In this document: in pieces, positions 28,391 to 42,665 of the stretch
How the letters are laid out: each line of letters opens with the position of its first letter
Numbering within the stretch: position 1 is the first letter of the stretch
Source of the DNA: Vespa crabro
Lineage: Eukaryota; Arthropoda; Insecta; Hymenoptera; Vespidae
DNA: 64,000 nucleotides
Direction of reading: 5' to 3'
NCBI RefSeq assembly: GCF_910589235.1
Contig: NW_025813595.1
Span: 2,914,001-2,978,000, forward strand
Made by a program: the position numbers and the translations under genes
Notes under the pieces: model-generated
What the model was told of the DNA's origin: nothing
The model's input: only the letters and a program-made list of their open reading frames with translations
Databases searched by the model: none

Positions 28391-29600
28391 AAAACTAATA
28401 ATAATAATAAGGGGTAATAGAGATTATAACGATAATAATGATAATGACAATAATAATAATTGTAATAATATAGATAATAATGATAATATAGGAAATAAGG
28501 ATAATAATAATAACAATAATAACGATAGTAACGATATTAATGATAATAACCACAATAATAATAATAGTAATAATAATTAAAACGATAATAACGATTATAA
28601 TAATAATAATAATAACAATAATAAAGATAATATGGACAATAATAATTATAAAAATAAAAATAATAATAATATCGATAATATCGATAATAACGATAATATT
28701 AATATTATTAATAACAACAATGACAATAATAACGATAATAAGGATAATAATAAATACGATAAAGCCGTTAATATCGACAATAATATTAACAATGTTAATG
28801 ATACTATCGATAATAATATTAACAATATTAACGATAATATCGATAATAATAATAACATTATTAACGATAATATATATAAAAATTAATACAATAATAATAA
28901 TAACACTAATAATGATAATACCGATAATAACGATGATAATAATAATAACGATAATAAGGATAATAACCACAATAATAGTATTAATAATAAAGATAACAAC
29001 GATTTTAACGATAATACTGACAGTAATAATAACAATAAAAACGATAATAACGAAAACAATTATAATACCGATAATAGCGATAATAACAATTAAAATCCTA
29101 TTAACGATTTTAATATTTATAATAATAACAATAATACTGATAATAACGATAATAACGATAATAATAGTAGTAATAATAACAATTATTACACTAATAATGT
29201 TAAAAAGATAATAACGATAATATTAGTTCAATAATAACAATAATAACAATAAAAACGATAATAAGGTTATTAACGATAATATCTATAATTATAATAACCA
29301 TATTAACAAATAATAACGATATTATCAATCGTAACAATATCGACAATAACGATAATATCGATAATAATAATAACATTATTAACGTTAACATCCATAAAAA
29401 TAATAATAATAATAACATTAACAACGATAATAACGATAATAAGTATAATAATAATAATGAAAATAACTATAATAACCATATTAACGATAATAATAACAAT
29501 AATAAGAATAGTAATAATAATAACGTTAATTACGATAATAACGATAATAAAAATAGTAAATATAACGTTAATAGCAATAATAACGATAATAATGATAATA
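28391..29600 (+). repeat. Diverged duplicate of the 1-1,100 satellite block
   Basis: In the same order and orientation as the window's left end, it shares GATAATAATATTAACAATAT-type stretches, AACATTATTAACGATAA followed by ATATATAAAAATTA, the AATCCTATTAACGATTTTAA landmark, and AAGGTTATTAACGATAATAT followed by AACCATATTAACAA. Many substitutions and small indels separate the two, far more than between the 5.97-kb copies, so this duplication is older. Confidence 0.78.
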
Positions 29601-29909
29601 ATAAATAAGATAATATCGATTAAATTAATAACAATATTAACGATAATATCTATAAAAATAATAATAATAATAATAATAAAAGTAAGAACGATAGTAGAGA
29701 TAACAACAATGATAATAATAATAACGATAATAATGATAATAACGTTAATAAAAATAATTATAATAAAGATAACAACGATATTGACGAAAGTAGCGATAAT
29801 AATATTTTCAATAAGAAAGATAATTACGATAATAATGATATTAGCGATAAAATTTATAATAATGATAACAATAATGAGGATAATAGCGTAAATAATAATA
29901 ACAATAATA

Positions 29910-30730
29910 ACGATAATAACGACATTCACGATAATAATAATTACAATAATAACGATAATAACGACAATAATGATAGCAAGGAAGATAATTATAATAATAA
30001 TATCAATAGAAACGATAAATTGGTAATACTTGCGATTATAACGATAATAACGTTAATAACGATATTAACGCTAATAAATTTAATAACTATATTTACGTTA
30101 ATAACGATAATAATATCAGCAATAATAGCTGTAATAGCGATAATATCGGTAACAATAATAATAAAATTATTGACAATATTATCGATGATAACGATAATAA
30201 AAATAACTGTAATGACAATAATAATAATAATAGTAATAAAAATAATAATTATAATAACGTTAATATTAATAACAATGATAACGGCAATAATGATAATAAT
30301 ATTAATAAAGATATTAGCAGTAATAATAGTAGTAATTTATAACTATTATAACGAAATTAACGATAATAACGATAACAATAATAACGATTATTACTATAAT
30401 AACTAAAATAATAAAAATGATAGAAACGATACTAGTAAAAATAATAATACCGATAAAAACGATAATAAATTTAATAATAATAAAAAGAATAACGATAGTA
30501 AGATATTAACGACATAAAAGATGATAAAACCAAAAACTACGAATATAACGATAATAATTATAACAATAATAACTATAATAACTACAATAATTATAACAAT
30601 AACAACTATAATACAAATAATAACAATAATAACGATAATAACGATAAAACGATAATAACGATAATAATAAATATAGTAATAATAACAATAATAACGACAA
30701 AAACGATAATAATAATAATAATGATAATAG
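29910..30730 (+). repeat. Dispersed satellite block, paired with 54.07-54.96 kb
   Basis: It shares long ordered similarity with about 54,070-54,960, offset near 24.19 kb. Landmarks are GACATTCACGATAATAATAA, AATATCAATAGAAACGATAA, GAAACGATACTAGTAAAAAT, and the low-periodicity patch GATGATAAAACCAAAAACTA (about 30,520 and 54,704). The ACTAGT and the CCAAAAACTACGA patch are unusual for this array and make the pairing secure. Confidence 0.88.
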
Positions 30731-30776
30731 TAATGAAAACTATAATAATAAAAATAATAATAACAATAATAACGAT

Positions 30777-31060
30777 AATAACGATTATAATTATAATAAC
30801 TATAATAATGATATTAACAATAAGAATAAAAGTAATAATAAAGACATTAACGTTATGAACGATAATTATGATAATAACGATACTAATAATAATAATAATA
30901 ACAATAATAAAGATAATAACGATTATAATCATAATAATTATTATAATGATATTAACAATAAGAATAAAAGTAATAATAAAGACATTCACGTTATGAACGA
31001 TAATAACGATAATAATAATAACAATAATAACAATTATAAGGATAATAATGTTAATAACGA
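30777..31060 (+). repeat. 138-bp tandem dimer, locus 1
   Basis: The unit beginning ATTAACAATAAGAATAAAAG and containing GACATTAACGTTATGAACGA starts at 30,813 and again at 30,951, a period of 138 bp. The second unit has GACATTCACG in place of GACATTAACG and diverges after about 60 bases. The same dimer with the same 138-bp spacing occurs at 57,280 and 57,418. Confidence 0.92.
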
Positions 31061-31259
31061 TAATAATAGTAATAATGAAAACGATAATAACAATATTAAC
31101 GATAATAAGCATTATGATAATAATAATAAGAACGATAAAATCGATAATAACGAAATTAACGATAATGACGATAATAACGGTAATGACAATAATAACGATT
31201 ATAATAATAACGATAGTAACGATATTAGTAATAATAATAATAATGATAATAACGTTAAT

Positions 31260-31660
31260 AACAAAAATAATAATAAGGTAATAACGATGTTAACGACAAA
31301 CACGATAATAATGATAATAGCAATAATAATAAAAGTAACAATTACAATACTAACGATAATAACTATAAGAAAGAGAACAGTAATAAAGATCATAGCGTTA
31401 ATAACGATAATAATAATATCAATAATTGCGATAACATCGTTAATAACAATAATCGTAATAATAACGATAATAAGGATAATAACGGTAATAACGATAATAA
31501 TAATAATAATAATAACGATAATAACGATATTACGAAAATAAGGATAACAATAATAACAATATTAATAATAATAAAGATATTAATAATAATAAGAATAATA
31601 AAGACAGTAACAATAATAATAATAGTAATACTAATGTTAATAACGTTATAAACGATAATA
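31260..31660 (+). repeat. Satellite block paired with 56.56-56.90 kb
   Basis: It shares AAGGTAATAACGATRTTAAC, GATAATAACTATAAGAAWGA, AACATCGTTAATAACAATAA followed by TCGTAATAATAACG, and a run ending in AATGTTAATAACGTTAT with about 56,565-56,900. Relative to the 138-bp dimer it lies on the right here but on the left at the other locus. Confidence 0.83.
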
Positions 31661-31958
31661 ACGATAATATGGATTATAATACTGACAATATAATAGATCG
31701 TAATTATGGTTATTAAAGGTAACAATGATTATATTAAATACGATAATAACGACAATATTAATAATAATAATAACCATAATAATGATAATAAAGATATTAA
31801 TAATAATAATAATAATATTAATAAAGATAATATCGATTATAACGAAAATAATAATGAGGATAATGACGGAAATAATAATAATAATAAAGTTAATAACGAT
31901 AATTACGATAATGACTATAATATTAATAAAGATAATAAGGTTAATAACGTAAATAGCG

Positions 31959-31998
<40 letters not shown>

Positions 31999-32457
31999 TT
32001 ATAATAATAATAATATAGATAATAACAATAATAACGATAATAATAATATTAATAATAACAATAATTACAATAAGAACGATAATAAGCATAATAATAAATA
32101 CGATAAATAAGATAATATCGATAATAATATTAACAATATTAATGGTAATATGGATTATAATTATAACAATATTAACGATAATATCGATAATAATAATAAC
32201 ATATTAACGATAATATCTATAAAAATAATAATAATAATAATAACGATAATAATGATAATAACAATATTAGTATTATTAATAATAAAGATAATTACGATAA
32301 TAACGATAATAATAATAACAATAATAACGATAATAACGATTATCACGATAATAATAATTACAATTATAACGATAATAACGACAATAATAATAGTTATATT
32401 AACAATAATAACAATAATAATGATAATAACGATAATAACGATAGAAATAATAATAAC

Positions 32458-32950
32458 GACATTAATAACTATAATAAATATAATAATGATATGGTATTGA
32501 CGATAATGACGACAATATTAGTAATAGTAATAACGATAATAACCATAATAACAGCAATAAAATTAATAATAATAAAGATAATAACGATATTATCGAAAAT
32601 AAAGATAAAAGCTATAATAATAATACTAATAAGAACAATAACAACGATAATAACGATAATGAAAATAATAACAGTAACGATAATACGACAATAATTATAA
32701 CAACAATAAAAATGATAATAACAATAACATCAATAATAAGGTTAATAACTATATTAACTATATCAATAATAACGGAAGTATCATTAATTTCGAAATTAAT
32801 AATAGCAGCAATAAAGGTAATAACGATAATAATAATAATAATAAAGACCTTAATAACTATAATAAATATAATAACGATATGGTATTAACGATAAAAACGA
32901 CAATAGTGGTAATAGTAATAACAATAATAACGATAATATCTATTTGATAA
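32458..32950 (+). repeat. 388-bp tandem dimer, locus 1
   Basis: The motif ATAACTATAATAAATATAAT, followed by a GATATGGTATT box and an ACGACAATA box, starts at 32,465 and again at 32,853, exactly 388 bp apart. Between them lies GATATTATCGAAAATAAAGA followed by TAAAAGCTATAA. The same motif pair with the same 388-bp spacing recurs at 61,999 and 62,387. Confidence 0.92.
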
Positions 32951-33804
32951 ACTATAAATATATCATTATTAATAATAATAAAAGTAATAACGGTAATACC
33001 GATAATAACAATGATACTAATAATAACTGTAATAAGGATAATAACTATAATAATATTAATCATAATAAAGATAACAAGGATAATAACGATAACAATTACA
33101 AAACAGATAATAACGATAATAACAATTATAATCCTAATAACGATATTAATATTTATAATAATAACAATAATACTGATAACAAGGATAATAACTATAATAA
33201 TAATAGTAATAATAACAATAATAACACTAATAACGTTAAAAGCGATAATAAGATTATTAACGATAATAACGATAATTATAAAAAGAATATTAACGATAAT
33301 AATATTAATGACGTTAATAATAATAATTATATTAGAGAAATTAACGATCATAAAAACAATAATAATTTTAACAATAATAATAATAATAATAGTAACCATA
33401 ATAACGATAATATCGATAATAACGATAGTAATAATAGCGATAATGACGATATTAATAATAATAATAACAATAATAACGATAATTACGATATAAGGATAAT
33501 AATAAAAGTTATAATAACAATATTAAAAATAATAAGTATAATAACGATAATAAGTATTATGATAGTAGTAATAATGAAAGTAATAAAAATTATAGCCATA
33601 AAAACGATTTTAACGATAATAATTATGACGATATTTATGATATTATCGATATTAATAATTGTAATAATAACAATAATAACGATTATAACGATAATAATGA
33701 TAATAACGATAATAACGATAATAATTATATTAATAAAAGGAACAATAATAATGATATTAACGAAAATATTAGTAACAATTTTAACGTTAACAATGTCAAT
33801 AAAC

Positions 33805-33836
<32 letters not shown>

Positions 33837-34174
33837 GAAAGTAAAGATAACAATAATGACAATAATAGCTATAATATCGATTATAATAATAACGATAATA
33901 TCGATATTAACGAATATAATAATAATATTAATAACGATATTAAAAATAATTTCAATAAGAACAATAATAATAGTAGAAATAATAACAATAATAACGAAAA
34001 TAAAGATAACAATAGTATTATTAACGATAACAATGATAATATTAATATAAATAATAACGATAATAACGATAATAAAGATAAGAATATTAATATTAATAAA
34101 GATAATAAAGATATTAACGATAATACCGATAATAACGATTATAACGGTAGTAGCGATAATAAATAAAATAACGA
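32951..34174 (+). repeat. Degenerate satellite, mixed blocks
   Basis: No gene. About 33,300-33,430 belongs to a dispersed family marked by GACGTTAATAATAATAAT followed, about 80 bases on, by AATAGTAACCATAATAACGA. Related copies lie near 38,880, 48,330, 48,770 and 59,300. Confidence 0.8.

Positions 34175-34227
<53 letters not shown>
34175..34227. repeat. Pure (AAT)n microsatellite
   Basis: About 52 uninterrupted bases of AAT triplets between AACGAA and AAATAATAATGACG. Confidence 0.9.
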
Positions 34228-34230
<3 letters not shown>

Positions 34231-35099
34231 TAATAATGACGATAACAACGATAATAACATTAATAATATCTGTAATAATAACAATAATATCAATAATAAC
34301 GATAATAACGATAATAATAATAACAATAATATCGATAATATCGATAATTATAATAATAATATTAACGATAATTTCGGTCATAATATTAATACTAATAACA
34401 ATAATAACGATATTAACGGTAATAACTATTGTAATAATACCGATAATAACAATATTATTAAAAATAATAATAACGATAATTTCGATAATAATGATAACAA
34501 AATTAATAATAATAAAGATAATAACAATATTAACGATAATACCGTTAATAACGATAATTAAAATTATAATTGTAATAACAATAATAAAGATAATAAAGAG
34601 AATAACGGTAATAACGATAATAACTATAAAAATAATAACGAAAGTGATAGCAACGATATCATTTATGATATCAACGATAATAATAATAATAATAATTTGA
34701 ATAATAACGATGATAACGGAAATAAAGATAATAACGATAATAATAATTATAATACTTTCAATAATAATAACGTAAATTACAATAATAACGATAATAATAA
34801 TAATAATTATAAAAAGAATAGCAATAATAACAATAATAAAGTTAATAATATATACGATTTTAACGACAATAGTAATAATAATAATAACGATAATAAATAT
34901 AATAACGATAATTATAATAATAACAATAATAATAATAACAATAATAACAATAATTTGCATAATAACGATAATAATAGTGGCAATGTTAAGAATAATAACA
35001 ATAATAACGATAATAAATATTATGACGATAACAATATTATTCATAATAAAGTCAATAGTAATAAAAATAATAATAACGATAATATCGATAATAGCGATA

Positions 35100-35460
35100 T
35101 TAATGAAATTCATTAGAATAATAATAGCAATAATAACGATATTAACGAAAATTTTAATAACATTCGTAACGAAACAACGATATTAACATTTATAATAATA
35201 ATAATAATAATAACGAAAGAAAGTACAATAACGGTAACAACTATAATATTAATAACAATAATCACAATAATAACGATAATAACGATAATAATAATACTAA
35301 TAATAACGATAATAATGATATCAATGTCATTAACGATAATAACGTTTATAATAATAATCTTATTGAAGAATAGAACAATAATAACGATAATAACTATAAT
35401 AAAATTTATAATAATAACGATAATAACGATAATAACGATCATAATGATAATTATAGAGTA
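35100..35460 (+). repeat. Dispersed block family, member 1
   Basis: Shares with 36,480-36,790 the ordered text CATTMGTAACGAAA, GAAAGTAMRTATAATAACGG-like, ACAACTATAATATTAATAA, AATAATAATACTAATAATRA and ATATCAATGKCA. It is a direct-orientation neighbour about 1.36 kb away, and a third relative lies at about 60,200-60,480. Confidence 0.8.
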
Positions 35461-36479
35461 ATAATAACAATATAAAGAATAATAACTTTAATAACGACCA
35501 TAACGATAATAGTAATAGTAATAATAACAGTACTAACAATAATAAGAATAATAATGTTTATAACATTGTTAACGATAGTAATATTAACGATTTTAACGAT
35601 AATATCCATAATAATAATAATAATAATGAAGATAACAACGATAATAACGATAATAATGAGAGTAATAAAAACAATAATAACGATAATAACGTTAACAACG
35701 ATAATAACGATGATAACGATAATAACAATAATAATAATTGTAATAATTAAGATAATAACGACATTTACGATAATAAGGATAATAACAATAAAAATAATAA
35801 CGATAATAATGATAATAGTATACACGATAATGTCGATAATATCGATAATAATATTAACATATTTAATTATAATATCGATAATAATATTAACAATATTAAC
35901 GATAATATCGATTAATAATAATATTATAAAACATAACGTCGATAATAATAATAATAATAATAACATTATTAACGATAATAACGATAATAAATATAATAAT
36001 AATAACGAAAATAAAGATGATAATAATATTAACGATAATAATAATAATAATAATAATAATAAAGATAATACCGATAGTAACGATAATAACGATAATAACG
36101 ATAATAACTATAATAACGGTAATTGCGATAGTAACGAATATAATAATAACAATAATAACGATATTAGTAATAATATTAATAACGATAATAACGATATTTA
36201 CGATAATAATTATAAGAATAATAAAAGATAATAACGATAGCAACATTAATATGGATAATAATAATAACAATATTAATGATAATATCGAAAATTATAATAA
36301 TACTAATAGCTATAATAACGATAATATCGATAATATCGATAATAATAAAAACGACAATAACGATAAGAATAAAAATAAAATTTCGGTAGTAAGAATAATA
36401 ACGACAATTACGATAATAACGATAATAATAACAACTATAATGTCGATGATAATGATAACGATCATAAAACTAGTAACGG

Positions 36480-36800
36480 TAATAATAATAATAGCAATAA
36501 TAACGATATTAACGAAAATATTAATTACATTAGTAACGAAAACAACGGTAATATCTTTAATAATAATAATAATAATAAAGAAAGTAAGTATAATAACGGT
36601 GACAACTATAATATTAATAATAAATATAACGATAATAACGATAATAACGATAATAATAATACTAATAATGAAGATAATAAGGATATCAATGGCAATAACG
36701 ATAATAATGTTTATAATTATAATATTATTAAAGGTAATAACGGTAATAACGATGCTAACAATAATAGCGATAATAATAACTTACAACAGAAGCAATAATA
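36480..36800 (+). repeat. Dispersed block family, member 2
   Basis: Second member of the family described at 35,100-35,460. It also shares AAGTATRATAACGGTGACAM followed by CTATAATATTAATAATAA with about 60,330-60,370. Its right end, near 36,780-36,825, has an irregular patch (TTACAACAGAAGCAA and CCATAGTTTACTTAT) that breaks the triplet rhythm. Confidence 0.78.
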
Positions 36801-38099
36801 ACGATAATAACCATAGTTTACTTATAATAATAACGATGATAACGATTATAATTATGATAACAATATTAACGATAATAACAATGATAATAATTATAATAAT
36901 AAAGGTAATGACGATAAAAAAGTATCTAACGTTAATAATAATAAAGCAATAATAATGATAATAATAGATGTAATACTAAATAAATTAAGAATAATAACTA
37001 TAATAACGATTATAACAATAACAGTAGTAGTAAGAATAACATTATAAAAATGTTAACGATAATAATATTAACGATAATAACGATAATAAGCATAATAATA
37101 ATTATAATTATAATAAAGATAACAACGATATTAACGATAATAATGACAATAACAGAAAACAATAATGACGATAATAACGTTAACAAAGATAATACCGATA
37201 ATAACGATAATGACAATAATAATAATAGTAATAATTAAGTTAATAACGATATATACGATTATAATAGTTGTAATAATTACAATAATAACAATAATAGGGA
37301 TAATAAGGTTATTACCGATAATAAGGATAATTATAATATTCATAATAACTATAATACGGATATTACCGATATTAATAATAACCAAAATAACTATTATAAC
37401 GAAGAAATAATAATAATAATATCGATAATAAAGATAATAAAGACAATAATAATAATGATAATATTAATAATAATAAAAATTTTAATGACGACAATAACGG
37501 TAATAGTAGTAGATATAATATCAGTATTATCAATAAAAACGATAACAATAATAATAGTAACGGTTATTACGTTAATGATGCTAATAATAAAAATAAAGTT
37601 TATAAAGATAACAACTATATTAACGATAATAACGATAAAAAAGAATAATATTAATAAGGACAATAATAATAATTACGGTAGCAATAATATTATTATCGAA
37701 ATTAATGATAATATTGTTAATAGTAATAAAAATTTTAACGATAATATCGACAATATTAAAAATAACACTAATAATAATAAGCATAATAAAGAAAACAGAG
37801 ATTACAATAATGACGATTAAAAAGATAACAACGGCAATAATGATAATAGCAATAATAACGATAACATCTGTAATAAAAATAACAATATTAACGATATTAA
37901 AGAAAATAATAATAACAATAATAGCGATAACAACGATAATAACATTAATAATAATAATAATAATAAAAACGAAAGTAACTATAATAACGTTGACATCGAT
38001 AATAATAATAAAAATAATAACGATAATAACGGTAAGAACGATAATAACATTAATAAAATAAATAATATCGATAATCGCGATAATAACGATAATAACAAT

Positions 38100-38450
38100 A
38101 TTAATAGTAATAAAAATAAAGATAATATCAATAATAACGATAATATCGATAATAATTATAACAAAAATAATGAAGATAATAATAATAATAATAACGATAA
38201 TAATGATAATAACGGTAATAATAATAATAATAATAACGGCATTACAAGCAATAATATCGATAATAACGATAATCACGATAATAATTATAACAATAATATC
38301 AAAAATAACGATAAGAAATATAATACTAATAACAATAATATCGTTGACAACGAAAATAACGATAATTATAATAATAATATATAGATAATAAGGATTATAA
38401 CGATAAGAACGAACATAACTATAAAAATGTAAATAAGGGCAAATATAATA
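38100..38450 (+). repeat. Satellite block paired with 55.95-56.25 kb
   Basis: Both carry GGCATTACAAGCAATAATAT or a close variant (AGCATTACAAACAATAATAT at about 56,050), then AGAAATAYAATACTA, then ATATAGATAATAAGG, then GATAAGAACGWACATAACTA. The order and spacing agree over about 300 bp. Confidence 0.83.
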
Positions 38451-39859
38451 ATAATAATAACGATAATGAAAATGACGATAATGACGATAATAACGAAAAT
38501 GACGATAATAACGATTATAATAATAAAGATAGTAACGATAATAGTAATAATAATATAACGATAATAAATATAATAATTGTAATATAGATAATAACGATAT
38601 TATCGATAAAAATAATAATTATATTAACGATAAAATAGATAATAATAATAACAAAATAAACGATAATATCGATAATAATAGTAAGTTGAATGACAATAAA
38701 AACAAAAATAACGAACATGACGTAAATAATATTAACGATAAAAACGATAATAATAATAATACAAATATCGATAGTAACAAAAATAACGATAATGAGGATA
38801 ATAACGATAATAATAACAGCAATAATAACGATTTTAAAATTAAGAACGATAATAAAAATAATATTAATAACAATAATAACATTATCAACGATAATAATAA
38901 TAAAGACGTTAATAATAATAATCATAATAAAGATATTAACGATAATAAAAACAATAATAATTATAGCAATAATAATAATAGTAACTAAAAGAATGATAAT
39001 ATCGATTATAACGAAAATAATAATAACGAAAGTAATGATAATATCGATAATACCAATAACAATATTATTGATAATATCGATAATAATATTAATAATCATA
39101 ACGATAATAGCGATAATAACGATAATTACGATAATGACGATAATATTAATAACCATAATAACGTTAATAACTTAAATAAAGGTAATGATAATAGTAATAA
39201 TAACAATAAGAACGATAATAAAAATATTAATGATAATAATATTAACGAAAATACCGACATAATTAATAATAACAACGATAATTATGATAATAACGATAAT
39301 AAATGTAATAATAATAAGGATAATAACAATATTAACGATAATATTGATAATAAAGATAATAACAATAATAACGATAATAACGATAATAATAAGAACGATA
39401 ATAACCATAATAGCAATAATAATAATAACGATAATAACGTAAATAACGATAATAATAGTAATAATAATAATAATAATAGCGATAATAGCGATATTAACGA
39501 CAATAACGGTAATAATTATAACAATAATAACGATAATATCGATAATATTGATAATATCGATAATAATTATATTAATAATAACTATAATAACGATAATAAG
39601 GACAATAAAACAAAGAATAATAACTGTATTATCAAAAATATTAAGGACAATTATAACGATAATAACGATAATCATATTAATAATAATAATAATAAAGATA
39701 ATAACGATGACAACGATAATAATAATAGCAATAATAATGATAATAATGAAAAAAATAATAATAGTAATAATAATAATATCGCTAATAACGCTAATTACGA
39801 TAATAATAATAATGATAACGACGATGAAAATAATATTAATAATAACAATAATATCGATA

Positions 39860-40069
39860 ATAATAATAACGTAAAAAACGATAATAGCATTAATAATAGA
39901 AAAGATAATAACATTAATAACGATAATAAAGGTAATAATAATAAATAAAATAACGTTTATAACGATAATAACGATAATAATAATAATAATAATAATAACG
40001 TAAAAAACGATAATAGCATTAATAATAGAAAAGATAATAACATTAATCACGATAATAAAGATAATAACG
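39860..40069 (+). repeat. 129-bp local tandem duplication
   Basis: GTAAAAAACGATAATAGCAT followed by TAATAATAGAAAAG begins at 39,871 and again at 40,000, a period of 129 bp. About 70-80 bp of each unit match closely (AACATTAATAACG against AACATTAATCACG). The rest of the spacer is ordinary satellite. Confidence 0.9.
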
Positions 40070-40539
40070 ATAATAACAATAATAATAGTAGTAATAAAAA
40101 AAGTAATACGATAATAACGATAAAATAGTTTTTAACGATAATAATAATGGTGATAATTACGATAATATCGATGATAATAATAACTATAATAACGATAATA
40201 ACGATTATGGAGATAATAATAATTATAGTAAATATAACGATATTATAGATACTAACGACAACATAATAATAATAATAATAACGATAATAGCAGTAATAAC
40301 GAATAAAAATAGTAGAAAAATAACAATAATATCAACAATAACGATAACAAAGATAATAACGATAATATCGATAATAATAAGTAAGATAACTTCGGTATCA
40401 ACGATAATAATAATAACTATATTAACGATAATATCGACAATAATAACAACAATATCGACAATAATAACGATAATAATAATAACAATAATAACAATAATAC
40501 CGATACTAACGATAATATCGTCAATAATTATAACGATAA

Positions 40540-41227
40540 TGATAATAGCGATAAAAACAATAACGATATTAACGTTAATATTGACAATATTAAAGATAAT
40601 AATGATAATAATTATAAAACGATAATAATTATCATAATAATAACAGTAATAACGATAATAACGATAAAAAAATTAAAATAATAACGATAATATAGATTAT
40701 AATAATGATATTAATAACGTTAATAACGATAATTACGATAATAAAGGTAATAATAATAAAATTAATAACGCTAATAACGATAATAAAGATAATATTATTA
40801 TATATAATACCGATAATATCGATTATAATGGAAATAATAATAATAAAAATATCGATAATAACGATAATAACGGTAATAAAGATAATAATAATAGTAATAA
40901 TAATAGTAATAATAATAATGATAATTACGATAATAATGATAATAATAATAGTCATAATAACATTATTACAATAATAACGATAAAAACAATAATAACGATA
41001 TCCACAATAACGATAATAAATACAATATTAATAACAATAATAATATTGATAATATCTATAATAACGATAATATAAATAATGACGACAATAATGATAATAG
41101 TAATTACGATAATAAGGATAAATAAAAAAATAACAATAATATCAACAATAACGATAAAAAAGATAATAACAATAATACCGGTTATGATAAGAATAATATT
41201 AATAATAATAACGATAATAATGATAAC

Positions 41228-41276
<49 letters not shown>

Positions 41277-42486
41277 TCATTAATACTCACAATAATAACA
41301 ATAATAACGGTTATGAGAAGAATAATATTAATAATAATAACGATAATAATGATAATAACCAAATAATCGATAATAATAATTACAATAATAACGATAATAA
41401 CAATAATAATGATAATAATACTAATAATTATAACGATACTAACGATAATATTGATAATAATAATAATAGGATCGATAATAACGTTAATAGTAATAAGTAT
41501 AAAATCGGTAGTAATGATATTAATGAAAATATCCATAATAATAATAAAAAATATAACAATACTAACGATAATAACAATAACAATAATAACAATAATTACG
41601 ATAATAATAATAGAAAAGATAATAATTCTAATAATTATAACCATAATAACGATAATAACGATAATAATAATAATATTAATAACGATAATTACGTTTATAA
41701 CGATAATAATAATAACAATAACATTGATAAAAACGACAATATTCGTAATAACTGTATTAATAATAACAAAAATAACTATTAAAACGGTAATAACAATAAT
41801 AATAATAACAATAATGACGGTAATAACGGTAATAACGATAATAATAATAAAATAATGACGATAATAACGGTAATATCGCGTAATAATAAATACAATAGTA
41901 ACAATAGTAATAATTGCAATAATAACGATGGTAAAGAAATGGAAGATAATGGTAATAATATTAAATACGAAATGAATGATAATAACGATAATATCGATAT
42001 AAATAATACATATAACATTAATAATTATACTAATAATAAAAGTAATAACGATAATAAATATAATAGCTTTAATAATACAAGTAATAATAACAATAATATC
42101 ATTATTAAAGATAATGAAGATATGAACGATAATAATAATCATAATAATAACAATAATATTCATAATAATATAAACGATAATAACGGTAATGACGATAAAA
42201 AACATAATAACGAAAATATAGATATTAATAAATTAGATAATATCGATTTCATCGAAAATAATAATAACAATAATAACGATAATAAGTATAACAAAAATGA
42301 TATTTACGAATATAACGATAAAAGAAATATTAATAATATCAATAATAAGGATAATAAGGATATCGTCGATAATAATAATAACATTAATAATGATAATATA
42401 GATATTAATATTATCAATATAAGCGATAATAAGGATAATTTTAATAATAATAATATATACAATATTAACAATAATAATAATAATAT
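40540..42486 (+). repeat. Higher-order block, copy A (about 2-kb spacing)
   Basis: Landmarks here recur about 2.0 kb to the right in copy B: AAAATTAAAATAATAACGAT (about 40,671 and 42,680), ATCGATTATAATGGAAATAA (about 40,818 and 42,828), and AATAGTCATAATAACATTAT (about 40,947 and 42,957). Further in, AATAGTAATAAGTATAAAAT (about 41,486 and 43,166) and CGCGTAATAATAAATACAA (about 41,877 and 44,033) also recur, with changed spacing. The block holds no gene. Confidence 0.85.
41228..41275. repeat. Pure (AAT)n microsatellite
   Basis: About 48 uninterrupted bases of AAT triplets inside higher-order copy A. Copy B lacks an equally long tract at the matching place, which accounts for part of the spacing change between the copies. 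Confidence 0.88.
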
Positions 42487-42665
42487 ACAATATTAACAAT
42501 AATAACGATAATAGCAATATTAAAGTTTCTAATAATAACGATAATAACGTTGATATCGATAACAATAATAACAATATTAACAATAATAACGATAATAGCA
42601 ATATTAAAGTTTCTAATAATAACGATAATAACGTTGATATCGATAACAATAATAACAATATTAAC
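42487..42665 (+). repeat. Perfect 84-bp tandem duplication
   Basis: Units at 42,487-42,570 and 42,571-42,654 are identical base for base as read by eye. Each starts ACAATATTAACAATAATAAC and contains ATTAAAGTTTCTAATAATAA and AACGTTGATATCGATAACAA. The first 11 bases of a third unit follow. A diverged single unit is present at about 45,530-45,610. Perfect identity in such a degenerate array marks this as one of its youngest events. Confidence 0.95.
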
